From the NCBI GenBank assembly GCA_014058105.1, contig JACGCM010000604.1, positions 434,001 to 498,000 on the forward strand: a stretch of DNA of 64,000 nt, written 5' to 3'. This DNA is from Kingdonia uniflora (lineage: Eukaryota > Streptophyta > Magnoliopsida > Ranunculales > Circaeasteraceae). Numbering within the stretch: the stretch's first letter is position 1; each line of letters begins with the position of its first letter. The notes under the pieces are model-generated. The model had not been told where the DNA came from. It searched no databases and saw nothing but the letters and a program-made list of their open reading frames with translations. This document shows, piece after piece, positions 10,923 to 23,499 of the stretch. Position numbers and translations under genes: made by a program.

Positions 10923-12021
10923 ATTGGTTCCTCAACTCCCTACCAAAATTTCTCCCCAGCAAATCCAGACTTCGGATTTGCAGAGAAGAATTTTCGTTGG
11001 GGAGCTAAGGACCCAATTGGATGATGCCTTGTGCCCATCCTCATGTAACCCTTTTTATCCCAGAGTTTAACTCTCCGTAAAACATAAACATAGAAAATCA
11101 AGGAAAATCTTCTAACTATGAAACTAGAAATTGAGTCTACATGAAATCTTTCTTGTGAAACTCCAATTTATCACGGTAATACTTCACTACAAAAATTCCA
11201 GCCTCTGACTGTAAGACTTCGGATGTTGTAAAGCGAAGATGCTTCAGTTGTCGGTGACGATGCTAATGATAAAGTTTTTTGAAGCCAATTAAGAATTAAA
11301 GACGGTTAATATGATCAACGTGTGAACTAATCAATGAAGTAAAGCTTATCTTAGGGGAGGATACAAAATGGATCCATCATCAATACTTACCTATTCGAGG
11401 TAGCAAAGAATAATAATAAATAGAACATGCATACTCTTGTCTTTTGTTCTTGGTTTGAAGGTTTATTTATAAAAGATGCATTGTGTTGCAAGCAATAGTT
11501 ACTAGTATGATGCATCACTATATTTTCAATTAATGAGCTACAAGTGGTTCTTAGTTCTTACAGGTTAGTAAGATAAGAATATACATCCCTTTAGATATAG
11601 TATCCTACTGATTACAGCAAAGATTTGCTTATAAGCAATTTTAGACTTTATGTAAACTTCATATTAGCCAACTTGATTGCAAGCAACTCTATGTTACATC
11701 ATAAAGGGTTCATAAGAGTTCTATATATCATTGATTTGAACCATTAGACAACTATGTCTCAGTTGAGTTTTTGGATACTCTTCTTCAATCCTACAGTTCA
11801 CCGAAGAGAGGAAAGAAAACTTAATACTTGAATACTTCTACTGATGTAAGAGAATTTATAGGTGAAAACATTTTATTCTACATTTAGAAGATTTTCCTTG
11901 ATTTTTTCTCCTTAAACTCTGGGATGAAAAAGGTCACGTGAGGATGGACACATAGCGTCATTTGATTGGGTCCTCAGCTTCCCAACGAAAATCCTCCTCA
12001 ACAAATTTTGACTCTCCGGAC
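10923..12021. mobile_element. Foldback / long-inverted-repeat element, about 1.1 kb
   Basis: Left arm (about 10973-11120: ATTTTCGTTGGGGAGCTAAG, GGACCCAAT, CATCCTCATGTAACC, CCCAGAGTTTAA, ATCAAGGAAAATCTTCTAA) is found inverted in the right arm (about 11878-12020). The left side has in addition its own hairpin: 10923-10966 pairs with 10974-11017 around a 7-base loop. No coding capacity was recognised in the middle (11120-11880). A CTATT beside each end (10919-10923 and about 12023-12027) might be a target duplication but is too short to be sure. It could be a MULE- or foldback-type non-autonomous element. Confidence 0.7.
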
Positions 12022-12143
12022 TATTAAATGTGGTAGAGGCAACAAATTTTGTTTTCAATAGCCGAATATTCTATTCACTTTTATTTGACTTTCGATTTAT
12101 CTGTTTATGTTTAAATTCTAACGAATGATACAATTTCAATTAT

Positions 12144-12600
12144 CCTCATTTGTTTTGCAGTACCTTCACAAGGAGTATAATAAAAAGCTGTTTAGCAGAA
12201 GAAGAAAAAAATATATCAGAGCATGTCAATGCAAAACAAGTCATTCTTGATTCATTCCCAAATACCAAATGTCCAAAATCTATTAAGGATGTTCCATTGC
12301 TGATACACATGAAAATAAGGGATGATGATATGAATAATGGTCGTATTACCGAGTCAAAGTTGATAATCGAGCTGTTAGTCGTGATGAATGAGATGTTACC
12401 GTCAGCTGTTAATCTTATAGTTATCAGGGAACACATTTATTGACTCGTTTGGAAAGATGCGATTGACCGTCATCCAAATTTTATTTTTTTTGTAAAGGGC
12501 ATTTTCTTGTCGGATGGATCCAAGTATGAGTCCCAGCGAAGTCAATGTGATGGCTTAGATTCTATTTGAATTACAATGGACACAAGGTAATATATACAAA
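12144..12600 (+). other. Unrecognised exon-like ORF
   Basis: TTTTGTTTTGCAG before 12161 is a good plant acceptor. An open frame of 97 codons runs to 12443 (contains AEEEKNISEHVNAKQV and PKSIKDVPLLIHMKIRDDD). In another frame after the stop, KDAIDRHPNFIFF and KYESQRSQCDGLD continue to about 12560, ending near an AAG-GTAATAT donor-like site at about 12584. I do not recognise the family. It may be an old host gene fragment or part of an old element. 12601-12793 shows nothing further and is the left flank of Copia-B. Confidence 0.25.
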
Positions 12601-12882
12601 AAATTTATTATTATTTTTTCATGACATAATTTTTTGGTAGTTATACAAATCTTATATTTTCAGATAGGCGAGTGTTGGAGTGTAGGAATACGAATGTTGT
12701 AATGTGTCTTATGTTCCAATGTTATTTCTTAGTATTTTTTTTCATATGATGATGTTGTTAGCTACCTTAAATTCAATATTTCTATTTGCTTTGTGTTGAG
12801 AACAAAAGTAAACTACATTCTATTTAACCATATAAGCACATAAACACAGATAGATAGAGAGAGAGAGAAGGTAGGCTTTCAT

Positions 12883-13415
12883 TGATGTACATGTGTTCAA
12901 AACAAGACGAAAATGAACAAAAAGGAAATTGAAAACAACTGATGATCGAGGCTTGAAGTTACTATAATATCCTTAAGACAGATTTCACCCTGTATATGGT
13001 ACTTTACAGTTATGACGCCTGTCTCCCAAGATACAACGATCGACTCGTACATACTTGAAGCGTTCAAGTCAATACGCATGTTGAACTATCTGTGATAATA
13101 CTCTCAAGAAGGATGCAATAAAAAATAATAGAGATTCATATTTTTATATATCTAAAACAACGCAGTAAGGAACTATTTATAGAGGAGAAGGTAACTTATC
13201 AAAACACCTATTGGCAGAGTTGAGCCTCAAGATACACCTCTATTAAGAGTTATAACTCTTAGAGAAAGTAACCAACTCCTGAATAAACACCCCAAAACAA
13301 AATTGAAAAATGACTAAGTGAAAACTAGAAATCCCCACGGCCTAAGGCCCTAAGGCCAAATCATAAACTTATAAATAGTTTAGGTGGGTTTTCTATTACC
13401 AATCTCTCACATTTG
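12883..13415 (-). repeat. Copia-A 3' LTR (shortened)
   Basis: Aligns with 17517-18257 over TGTACATGTGTTCAAAA, ATTTCACCCTG, GATACAACGATCGACTCGTA, TAACCAACTCCTG and AATCCCCA...GGCCTAA. The about 200-bp segment seen in the right LTR after GGTGGGT (GGGCCGGATCGTGCAAG onward) is missing here, so the inner limit is approximate. Confidence 0.8.
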
Positions 13416-13775
13416 AATGAAAATAGTAAAGTCAAAAAGAAAAACAATGAGAGTAGGGTTAGGAATTGTCTTGCATCGAAAAAGATGCCTTGTGGACTTG
13501 AACCTTCCCTAATATCAAACTATTGGATATACATGGCTAATCAGTGAACAGGATGTCCTAAACTGTTCAGCCATTGGTGTAAACCTAGATAATAGTATTC
13601 ATATAGTTCATTTCCTATCACAAATAGTTCTAAAAGTTGTCTCCATTTTGGCCCTGAACAATCTTTGATTCATGAGTGCTATTAGAGAATTCAGCCATCT
13701 CAATTCTCACGGAAGCGGCCCTCACTTCTCACTCACATAGGTGATTTCCTATTAAGAGTACCTATCATACTCTAC

Positions 13776-15130
13776 TTGTATACACAGGCTATAAGAATCA
13801 TTAAAAATAAAGTTTACCTTAAAACTCGCTGTAGGTGGCACGATAGCCATAAAGTAATAAAGGAATTATCACAACCTGTGATAATTCCTAGAAAATATCG
13901 AAGCCATTTTGCTTATTCTCCAGCTCTATCCAAAGTAATAAAGTCAGATTCCATAGTAGATCGAGCTATACATGTTTGTTTATGAGATATTCATGATACT
14001 ACTGCACCTCTAAGTATGAAGACATATCCAGTAGTAGATTTTGACTCATTAGCATCTAATATCTAATTTGCATCACTATATCTTTTAAGTATAGTTGGAT
14101 AAGAAATATAGTGCAAACCATTGTGTAAGGGGTAGTTTAAGTACTTTAAAACCCTAACTACTGCAACCCAGTATGCAACTCCCAGATTACTCGTATAACA
14201 ACTCAGTTTACTTACTGAATAAGCAATATTTGGTTTTGTACAGTTTATAATATACATAAAACTTCCTATGATGCGTGAGTACTCAAGTTGAGAAATATTT
14301 TTTCCCTTGTGATTCTTTAAGTTTTGAGCTCTATCAAATGGTGTTTCAACACTTTTATACTCAAACTTATTGAATCTCTTAAGCACATTTTTTATATAAT
14401 GTGCTTGTGACAATACAACTCCCTGTGATGTCCTGTTAATCTTGATTGCAAGAATAACATCTACAATATCAAGGTCCTTCAAATTAAAGTTCCAGGTCAA
14501 TATAGATATATAATTACGTATGCCTCATCAATGTATTTATAATAAATACATTTGTCACATTCATCAATTTAAAATCCATCCTTGATCTTAACACGATCAA
14601 ACTTTGCATGCCATTGTAAGGGCGCTTGTTTTAATTCATATAAGAACTTCACAAGCTTGCAAACTTTGTGTACTTGTCCTTTGACAATAAACCCCTCAAG
14701 TTGGTTCACATAAATTTTCTAATCTAATTCCCCATTTAAAAATGTTGTTTTCACATCCATTTGTTTTATTTCAAGCTATCAACATTCATATAGATGTTAT
14801 CCTTGTAACTGGTGAATAAGTCTCAAACTAATCTAGGCCTTCCTTTTGCCTAAATCCCTTAGCAACAAGTTGTGCCTTGGACTTGTTTATAGAACAATCA
14901 GGTTTCTTCTTCCTCTTGAAGATCTATTTGTAACCTATTGGTTTGTTACCAGGTGGAAGATTTACCAACTTCCATGTATGATTTCGCATAGTAAAATCAA
15001 TTTTACTATGCACTACCTCTTTTTGACTAGGAGCCTCAGTAGTTAACATGGCTTCCTTGAAGGATTGAGGTTCATTCTTTAATAAGTTAGTTAAATACTT
15101 CAGACCGATTCTTACGGATGCGGTCTTAAC
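13776..15130 (-). pseudogene. Copia-A reverse transcriptase / RNase H region
   Basis: At about 14720-14560 (minus) the RT reads like EGFIVKGQVHKVCKLVKFLY and LKQAPLQWHAKFD, which fits copia RT. The following IIYLY should run into the VDD catalytic pair, but the segment between about 14510 and 14530 is lost, so the YVDD box is destroyed. At 14500-14063 the connection domain reads LKDLDIVDVILAIKI, LSQAHYIKNVLKRF and GSFMYIINCTKPNIAYSVSKLS. RNase H remnants continue to about 13780. Confidence 0.8.
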
Positions 15131-15172
15131 CCGTTTGTCACGTCTAAGTTTTGTAGCTTGTTTAGAAGTTTG

Positions 15173-16000
15173 TTAAGAACTTTTAGGCTGAAGATTACTA
15201 CTTGAAAAAACATCATGTGATATTTTTAGAGAATTCATAATATCACTCTTTTTGCTTGGGAAATTATTCTCAAAGAATATATCATCACGTGATTCTATGA
15301 TTGTATTCTCATGTATATCAGTGATCTCTGATTTGTGTGCTAGAAATCTGAATGCACTTCTATTATTAACTCTGCCAATAAAAATGCAGTCAATGGTTTT
15401 TGGTCCCAATTTTACACGTTTGGGAACTTGAACTTGTACTTTTGCAAGGCACCCCCACACTTCCATAATTTTAAAGGAAGGCTATGTACTTTTCCAAAGT
15501 TCAAAAGTAATGATATTTGCTTTCTTATGGGGAATCTTATTTAGTAAATAGTTTGCTGAAAGTAAAGTCCCTCCCCCCCCCCCCCCCACAAGTTTGGTGG
15601 TAAACCAGAACTAATCAGCATGGCATTTACCATATTTTTCAAAGTTTTATTTTCCCTCTCAGCAACTCCATTTTTCTTAGGTGTATAAGGTGATGCGGTT
15701 TAGTGAATAATCCCTTTTAGAGTAGAAAAATCTTTAAAAATTGATTAAACATATTTACCGCCTCTATCTGACCTTAGATTTTTAATCTTCCTGTCAAGTT
15801 GATTCTCAACCTCATTTTTGTAAAGAGTAAACATTTCTAATGCTTCATCTTTACTTTGGAGTAGATACACATGACTATACCTAGTACAGTGATCGATAAA
15901 AGTAATAAGATACTTTTCCCTACCTCTTGTTTGGATGAATTTTAATTCACATAAATCACTATGTATTAATTCGAGAGGTTTTGTCTTCATTTTATCAATT
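15173..16000 (-). pseudogene. Copia-A integrase
   Basis: 15990-15745 carries the rve core: PLELIHSDLCEL, YLITFIDHCTRYSHVYLL and NLRSDRGGKYV, which keeps the two spaced Asp residues of the DDE site. After a gap with a poly-C run (15571-15587), 15466-15173 has MEVWGCLAKVQV and IDCIFIGRV, the copia-specific segment after the catalytic core. It would join element cDNA to the host chromosome; broken by stops. Confidence 0.85.
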
Positions 16001-16600
16001 GAATGAAAGGGTTATTTTGCAAACTTTGCTTCAACCCATGTTGTACATTTCTGTTTGCAATCAATGTTAAATTTAGGCAACAATCCTAAGTTTATTAATA
16101 TATGTAACGAACCAGTATTTACATGGCCTTATCGTTCATGCCAAACATTAAAAGACTCAAGAATATAAGTAGAACATTCAATTTTATTGATAATCATTGG
16201 GGCTACATCAACATTAAACTTAAATAGGCCATCGCATTAGTAGCCTTTTCCTATAAACATTCCACTCTTAGTCAAGATATATTTGTCCAACGCAAATACA
16301 TGCCTAAAACCCCTATTACTTAAAACTGCTCCAGAGACATAATTTTTACGAGTACCAGGAACATACAAAACTTTATTCAGAGTAAGTTATTTTCCTGATG
16401 TGAATTTTTAGGATAATCTTTCCAACTCCTTCAACCACAGATGTAGAGTTTCCCATGTATAGTTTTTCATCACTGTCTACCCTTTTGTATGACGAAAACT
16501 GGGTTTTGACAAAAAAAATGTGGTGTGTAACTCCAGTATCAATCCAAAATATTTAGTATTATTGACCAAGTTAGCTTCAGATACCACAGCAGAAAGGTTC
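16001..16600 (-). pseudogene. Copia-A protease / GAG pre-integrase remnant
   Basis: The minus strand between gag and integrase shows scattered matches to the pre-integrase domain (LIFLSLLMFGMNDKAM-like text in place of the usual LWHxRLGH) but no clean frame. Assignment rests mainly on position between the gag knuckle and the integrase. Confidence 0.5.
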
Positions 16601-16608
16601 TTCATTTC

Positions 16609-17516
16609 TTACACGTTGGCTTTAGAGGGCTGGTTCTTTGATGACTTGCCATTATTCTTCCTACAATCCTTTGTGCGGTGTCCTTTCTTTCCGCATGTAT
16701 GGTAATTCCCAAAAAGCTTCTTAAAGTCTTTTCCAGTTGGTCCCAAATTAGGGTTTTTACCCTTCTTCCAAATCTTCTTATGGGATTTACCCTTATTGTT
16801 TGAAGAATTTCCTTCAACAATGTTGGCTTTTGATTCTAGCAAACCAATTCCAATCACTTTCTTACTGTTGTGATTGTCTTCTTCAATCCTCAAACACACG
16901 ATCAAGTCCTCAAACTTCATCTCCTTGCGCTTGAGTTTCAAATAATTCTTAAATTCCTTCTAGGATGAAGGTAATTTTTCAATTAATGAAGCAACCTGAA
17001 CTGACTCACTCAGAATCATTCATTATGTATGAATTTTATACAGGATAATCTACAACTCTTGCACTTGACTGATTACTAACTTAGATTCAATCATCTTGAG
17101 GTCAAGGAATCTGCCAATAATGAATTTCTTTGTTCTTGCATCTTCTATCTTGCACATCTTATCCAGGGAATCTCAAAATTCCTTGGCAGTCTTGAGTAGA
17201 CTATAAACATTATAAAGTTTATCATCCAACCCATTTAGAGTGTAGTTACTATACATAAAATTAGAATGTTTCCATTCCACCACAGCAGCGACGGTGGTCT
17301 TGTTAGTTTTACTATCTTTTAGAACAGGGGCACTTTCCTGCAAAAATTTGGCAAGGTTCAGTGTTGTTAGATAAAGCAACATCTTTTGCTGCCAACATTT
17401 GAACCCCACTCTGTTGATCTTCTCCAGCTTATCTTGATGAACACGAACAGCTATTTCATTAATTGACATCATCGCAAATCTCGAACACAAAGAAGATATA
17501 AACTTTGTCTTAAAAT
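16609..17516 (-). pseudogene. Copia-A gag
   Basis: 17469-17173: MSINEIAVRVHQDKLEKI, then FKCWQQKMLLYLTTLNLAKF, the N-terminal UBN2-like gag of copia elements. 16941-16609: LIVCLRIEEDN, then the zinc knuckle NYHTCGKKGHRTKDC, where the first Cys of CxxC is Tyr (TAC, one transition from TGC), followed by a Lys/Asn-rich tail. 16960-17170 is frameshifted gag. Confidence 0.85.
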
Positions 17517-18257
17517 TGCTGTACATGTGTTCAAAAATGAAAGGAAAGTGAAGGAAAAGGAAATTAAATATAACTGATGATTGAGGCCTGTAGTCACTGT
17601 AATTTCCTTAAGATAGATTTCACCCTGCATATGGTGGTTCACAGATAATGGCGCCTGTCTCCTAAGATACAACGATCGACTCGTACATACTGAAGAACTC
17701 AAGTCGATGTGCCTGTTAAATTATTTGTGATAATACTCTCAAAAAGGAAGCAACCAAAAATAATAAAGATTCAGATTTTTTCTATATTTAAAATAATACA
17801 TAAATGAGGCATTTATAGAAGAGAAGGTGACTTATCAAAGTACCTGTTGGCAGGGTTGTGCCCCATGACACACCTTTATGAAGATTTGTAACTCTTGAAG
17901 AGGGTAACCAACTCCTGGATAAATACCCTAAAAAGCATAAATGAAAAATTACTAAATGTAAACTAGAAATCCCCATGGCCTAAAGCCCCAAGGACGAATC
18001 ATAGACTTATAAATAGTCTAGGTGGGTCATGGGCCGGATCGTGCAAGCAAGCCCATGGGCATCCCCATATAGCAAGCCTTCACGCACTCGCCTCATACAC
18101 GCATGAGAGCACCACCTACTTACACATGCTACACATGATAGTAGTGTACAGCTCATAATAAAGTAAAAATCCTCTTTTTAATTATCCAATGTGGGACTAA
18201 ATAGTAGCATCAAGTTTCACATTCAAATGAACTAAAATATGCAGGTTTTTTCCAACA
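17517..18257 (-). repeat. Copia-A 5' LTR (741 bp) with TATA box
   Basis: Full-length LTR. The minus strand begins TGTTGGAAAAAACC at 18257 and has a TATA-like TATAAAT at 17817-17811, upstream of the part shared with the left LTR. The gag start follows within 50 bp of the LTR end, an unusually short leader, and no clear tRNA-Met primer site was recognised there. Confidence 0.8.
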
Positions 18258-18634
18258 TTCATGAGGTTTTCTTAGGTTACAAAAAAAAGCTTTCATAGGG
18301 TTATAAATAGAAGCTCTTAAACTCTCTAGGGTTAGGAGTCGGTGGGCCACCCCAATCCCACTTCGGGTTGGGCCAACCGAATGGTTCCTAACATTCCCCC
18401 TTTGGGGTGTCCCACATCTAGATGACTTGCCTCATTAAAATCTCTGCCTAGTAAACCCTTTGGGAAAAAGGCTATACAAGGAAAAAATACAATCCTATAA
18501 CACAGATGGGTGGTGGGCGCGTATAAACATTGCCTCATCAAAACCTCCTGCCATAAAAACCTCCAAGGAAAAAATGGCGCTATCAGGAAAAATAGTATAC
18601 ACACATGTGCCCATATCAGGTGGAGACTGCTCCC

Positions 18635-19430
18635 CCTAACGTCTATTTCCCAAAGATTTGTCTCCTAGAAACATCAATGAATATAAACTTTGCATGGCTA
18701 TTCTGTGTACCAAATTCTTGAATGTAGGATATGCAAGAGTCTTCGTGAATAATTCAGTTAAGTTATCTTTTAAACGTACTTGAATAACATCAATTTTATT
18801 CGCCTTCTATTATACGTGAATATCGAAGAACTTTGATAAAATATGTTTGGTCCTATCTCCCTTGATAAAACCTCGTCTAACTTGAGTGATCCAAGCAATA
18901 TTGTCTTCATATAGAGTAGTTGGGTCCTTCTAGATAGAATTTATCATAGAAGAGCGCATATCCCAACTGAGATCAGTATTTATACGGGTTTAACAAATAT
19001 CTTACGTCAGCGTACCCTATAAATTTATGTATTGCAGAATCTGTTTAATCCTATTCCAGTACTTTTGGAGAATTGTAACGTGCCAAGTAGTTTACCGTGA
19101 ATGAGATATCGGGTCTAGTACACCTAGATAAGTATAGAAAAGCTCCAATTTCTCCTAGAGGGTGGAAAATTTCATTGTCCACGTCCAAGTGGTAGACTAC
19201 TATAGGTGTTTTAGCACTGTGTACTGTATCCATACCAAATCGTTTGAGGATCTGTTCGGTATATGTCACCTGGTAGACGAGTATGCCACTACCAAGGTAT
19301 TTGATCTGCAAGCTGAGACAGTACTTAGTTTTCCCAAGGACTTTCATTTCGAATTCCTTCTTAAGGTATTTAACGACACTTGTTATCTCGCCCAGAGTTT
19401 CGATGATATTCAAATCATCGACATACACTA
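18635..19430 (-). pseudogene. Copia-B reverse transcriptase C-terminal part and RNase H
   Basis: 19428-19051: MYVDDLNIIETLGEI (keeps the YVDD catalytic pair), then FEMKVLGKTKYCLSLQI, YTEQILKRFGM and LYLSRCTRPDISFTVNYLAR. 18960-18660 continues as RNase H: TTLYEDNIAWITQVRRG, IKGDRTKHILSKFF and DNLTELFTKTLAYPTFKNLV. The order and motifs are Ty1/copia. Some stops only. Confidence 0.9.
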
Positions 19431-21400
19431 TAATGATAACAAACCCAATTTTTTCTCCTTAATTAAAACACACGGGCATATAGGATTTTTTACGAAGCCC
19501 TCGACCTCTAAATATTCAGTCAGCCTATTATACCACATGAGCCCTGATTACTTCAAACCGTATAGTAACTTATGTAGTTTTATTACGTTCATACCCCGTG
19601 TGTCTGGCTTTATTGCTTTCGGAAGGATAAACCTCTTGGGTGGCTTCATGTAAATATCCGTATCTAGTCTCCTATATTGATACGCGGTAACTACGTTCAT
19701 AAGATGCATGTCCAGATAATCTAATGGACTGCTATAACATCTATTACCAGAGAGTAAGTTTTATTGTAATCAATGCCAGGTCTTTGTGAGAAGCCTTGTG
19801 CAACTAGTCATGCCTTGTATTTTACTATCTCTCCGTATTCATCACATTTTTTGTACGAATACCGATTTATAACCGACAAACTTTATGGCATCATGACTAC
19901 TGATAATAAGTCTAAACATTTCGCATTTTACTAGCAAACTGAGCTCAGCTTGGATCGCAGATTCCTATTTTGGCCAATCTTTACAGTTTTGACACTCATC
20001 AACCGCAAGGGGTTCTCGATCGTTATCCTTGATGGCCAGCGCAACAACGAATGTGAATACATTGTCGACAGCAATTTTAGAACGGTCCAAAGTTATACCA
20101 TTACAAACATAATTTATCAAGATCTCTCTATTATCATAGCTATATACTATGCTGAGCATGTCTCGTAATGTACCAATTGGTTGTGTAGTTATAATAGCCC
20201 TGTCAATAGGTGGTTCAATCCTAGTTGAATCGACTACACCATTAGTCATTTCTGGTCCCAATTTCTGACGCTTCCCCAAATCTGATTCTTTGTCTTTAAG
20301 AAGACGTCCACGGGGTCTCTTGACCTTTGATTTATTTATGGAAGACACGGTAGTTCCTTTCGGAACCTTCAACCATGTGGGAGCAGTACTTGCAGGTACA
20401 TGCCCCTTGGTCACTTTAGAAGTATCATTAAATACAACGCTATTTCATTTGTGATTTGTTGTAAATGAAGTATCTGTTGGACTTTGTTGTCACTCTGTTT
20501 AGTAATGCGATCTAGATGAGATTGCGATGGTGTTTCCCAAGTTAAGTTAGGAACTTCCCTGACATTATATGTTATATCTCCCCCTAATACCGTGAAAATC
20601 ATTTTGTCAAAGTGACAGTCTGCGAATCTTATAGAAAAGATATCGTCTGTAGTGGGTTTTAAATATCAGATGATAGATGGAAAATTATAACCCTCATAGA
20701 TTCCAAGGCGGCGTTGGGGACCCAGTTTCATGCATTTTGGGGGTGATATCAGCGCCTGTACAACGCATCTGAAGGTGCACAAATGGGTCACATTGGGTTC
20801 CAACCCAGTGAATAGTTACTTTAGAGAAAGATGGTGATTTGTGCTCGGAAAAACTCTAATCAATGATCTGACATGCAAAATTAAATGACCCCAAGCAGTA
20901 GCTGGAAGTTGAGATCTTAATATTAGTGACCTAACAGTTTTCTACAATCACTTGATTAGATTCTCTGCCATACCATTCTGGGTATGGACATGGGGTACTA
21001 GATGTTCCTTATCTATCCTATTATCGATACAATAATCATTGAATGTACGGTAGATAAACTCACCTGCGCTATCAAGTCAGATCGACTTAATCGGGTGTTC
21101 TGGGAAATGAGTCTGTAACCGAGTAATCTGTGCAAGAAGTTTTGCAAATGCCATGATCCTAGTAGACAATAGGCAAACGTGTGACTATTTTAAAGATGCA
21201 TCAATAATGACCATAAAAACCTAAATAGGCCACTATGTAGATGGATGGGTCCACATATATCTCAATGGATACGGTGGAGAAAGGCTGAAGACTCTGACTC
21301 CACCTTGGTCACACTAGGTCGGATAATCAACTTACCTTGAGAGCAGGCATTGTAAGGGCAATCTCGCAGTATGCAGATCTTCTCTTACTTTAAAGAATGT
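19431..21400 (-). pseudogene. Copia-B integrase and RT N-terminal part
   Basis: Near 20960-21010 the minus strand reads VPHVHTQNGMAENLIK, the conserved end of the copia integrase core (H-x-QNG-xAE). 20602-19965 holds the spacer between integrase and RT (Pro/Ser/Lys-rich, IEPPIDRAI) and then the RT fingers region with frameshifts (19440-19960). Confidence 0.75.
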
Positions 21401-21960
21401 CTGGAGAAACTATCCATAATCTTCCTCATCATCCTTGAACCTAGATGTCCTAGACGATCGTGTTATAGTTTGAATGTTGTCTCTTGTAAGGGAGAAAATT
21501 TCATTATAGCATAGGTCCCGACATATCAAATGTCTATGGAATATAGTACTGAGGGTTGTATTGGACACCATTTCAATATCATTTTCTAACCTTGGGGAGT
21601 GATCAAAGTGATACACAAAACCTAATTTTGTCATTTTCCCCTAGTTTTTACTTGATAGCCATTGTCATAGATATCCTGAAAGTTGAGTAAATTCCTGGTA
21701 GAATTACTCGCGTATAAAGTGGATTAGATACTTAGTATCGTACCGTTAAGTAGTAGTAATGTGCCACTACTAGTACCTTTTATCGTGATGGCTAAGCCAG
21801 CGATAGTCGTGACATCACCGAAGTACGAGATTAGAGACAAGAAATATTTATTATCTCGTATGATCGAGTGCGTGGTACCACTGTCTACCAGACAATTGTC
21901 GCTACTTATTTGATTATCAAAAAATGCTCTATAAGCAGAAAGATCCATATGGGCAACCTG
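21401..21960 (-). pseudogene. Copia-B aspartic protease and pre-integrase domain
   Basis: 21948-21724 contains CLVDSGTTHSIIRDNKYF, the copia protease active site (D-S/T-G). The GAG pre-integrase segment follows at about 21634-21380, where HDRLGHLGSRMMRKI-like text is split between frames. Confidence 0.8.
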
Positions 21961-22432
21961 TATATAGTATATTAACTATTATACAATAGAATTGACTACT
22001 ATGCCAAGCAAAAATTCAAACATATAGCAATTATAACTGCAAGATAAATATCTTACAGATGATGATACTGAATGTATGTCACAATACTTATTAAACTAAA
22101 CCAACCATTATGCTTTAAACATAATCTAAAGAAAGTACAAATATAGAAAATCTACTACTGACAATTAAGAAAATAAACTACTATGTGCTCTTAATATGTG
22201 ACAGCAATCATCTTATGAGAAGATATTACTAACTATTCATGAGTTTGGTCCATCACTGCATCAGTATCCTTGAAGAAATCCGTCGTAAAAAATTCTATCA
22301 TCGAAGAATTTGTATCAGCAGTCATTTGGTGGGTTTAAACACGAACATCTTTGGCCATCTTAGATGACCTATATTTTCGTGTCCAATATATAATCCATTT
22401 ATAGTTAAAGAATGGAGAGCCTTTGTTAGGCT

Positions 22433-23180
22433 TCATATTCTTCCTATCCCCTTTCTTACCAGCTCGTTTGTTCCCTTTTCCTCTTTGTGGGGCAAGGGAA
22501 TTTTAATTCCACGAATTTGTCCACCACTACGACCGTGCCCTCGGCCGCGATTATTATTGCCCTGAGCTTCATCATTGTGTACCTCTGGTACCGGTTTGCT
22601 CCCAACTGGCCTCATCTCATGATTTTTCATGAGGAGTTTGTCATTCTGTTCAGAGTAGCAGAACCTGGATTAGTGTAGAGTGCTTTTTAAATCCTTCTTG
22701 CCTATATTACCTTCAGAGGCCAATATAGGAGGCGCAGAAAGTAAATAGAGTATTCTCTATCAAATCTTCACCAGTGACCGGTGCCTCACGCAACCTAAGA
22801 GTGGAGGTAACTTTGTGGACTAATGAGTTGTAGTCAGGGACAGTCTGAAAATTTTAGAACTTTAACATGTTCTATTGGTGCCTTGATCTGGGAAGCAGAA
22901 CTAATTTTTATTCTCCAAAACATTCTTGCAAGTTGGCCCAGATGTCACTGGGTTTAGTTTTAGTGAAGTATTCCATCTTTAAATCCCCCTGGATGTGGTG
23001 ACGGAGAGTGACCAAAGCCTTTGCCTTGTTAGTGGGAGACTCAGTATTCTTGCCAGCGATTATCTTTTTAAGTCCTAGAGCTTTGGGATACAATCTAGTG
23101 TCTAAGCACCAAGTGAGGTAGTTGGCTTCAGAATGTAACAGTGCGTCAAAATTAACATTAATCTTGAGTTTCTGATCCAT
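22433..23180 (-). pseudogene. Copia-B gag
   Basis: 23180-22908: start MDQKLKINVNFDALLHSEAN, then YLTWCLDTRLYPKALGL and GDLKMEYFTKTKPSDIWANL, which fits copia gag. 22630-22433: NNNRGRGHGRSGGQ, an Arg/Gly-rich nucleic-acid-binding tail. 22640-22900 is frameshifted. The leader runs right from 23181 and is cut by the CACTA element at 23477. Confidence 0.85.
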
Positions 23181-23499
23181 CTAAAATGTAACATGTAAAT
23201 CTTGATTTAGTAGCAATTCAACGATAAATATTCCCATGCATGTATGAATATCATAGTAATTTAAAAAAATTGGGGAAATTAACTGATTCTCAATCAAGTT
23301 AATATGTAAACCTGGTTCATATTCTAATACTCATGATATTTGTTAAATCACTAATTTACCGAGTAAAAGAGATGATCTTAACATAAGAAGTATGTTTTAA
23401 TAGGCCTTAACCAAGATAACATATTCAAAACCACTTGTTGATGCGGCCTTAATTAACTATCCTGAGTTTCCAAAACTCTCACTACACCAATTTTACTAA

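Larger units (their letters stand above)
12883..18257 (-). mobile_element. Copia-A LTR retrotransposon inserted in the Copia-B LTR
   Basis: Flanked by TTCAT at 12878-12882 and 18258-18262. Minus-strand ends are TGTTGGAAAAAACC (right) and ...GTACATCA (left). Internal domains on the minus strand are gag, pre-integrase/protease, integrase, RT, RNase H: standard Ty1/copia order. All frames are broken. Size 5,375 bp. Confidence 0.88.
12794..18393 (-). repeat. Copia-B 3' LTR, split by Copia-A
   Basis: Left piece 12794-12882 and right piece 18263-18393 join at the TTCAT duplication to rebuild an LTR colinear with 36949-37165. Shared words include GTAGGCTTTCAT, GGTTTTCTTAGGTTAC, AACTCTCTAGGG and GGTTCCTA. 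The polypurine tract (minus strand TTAGGGGGAGCAG) lies inside the element near 18635. Confidence 0.88.

Noticed and set aside
1150..12700. A complete hAT-1 element with paired TIRs
   Set aside because: Only the left GC-rich end was found. No inverse of TAGGCCTGCGAAAA and no ACTTCAAG-like partner duplication is visible on the right side.
19162..19653. Plus-strand open frame of 163 codons
   Set aside because: It lies opposite the Copia-B reverse transcriptase (YVDDLNII on the minus strand), which explains the open frame.
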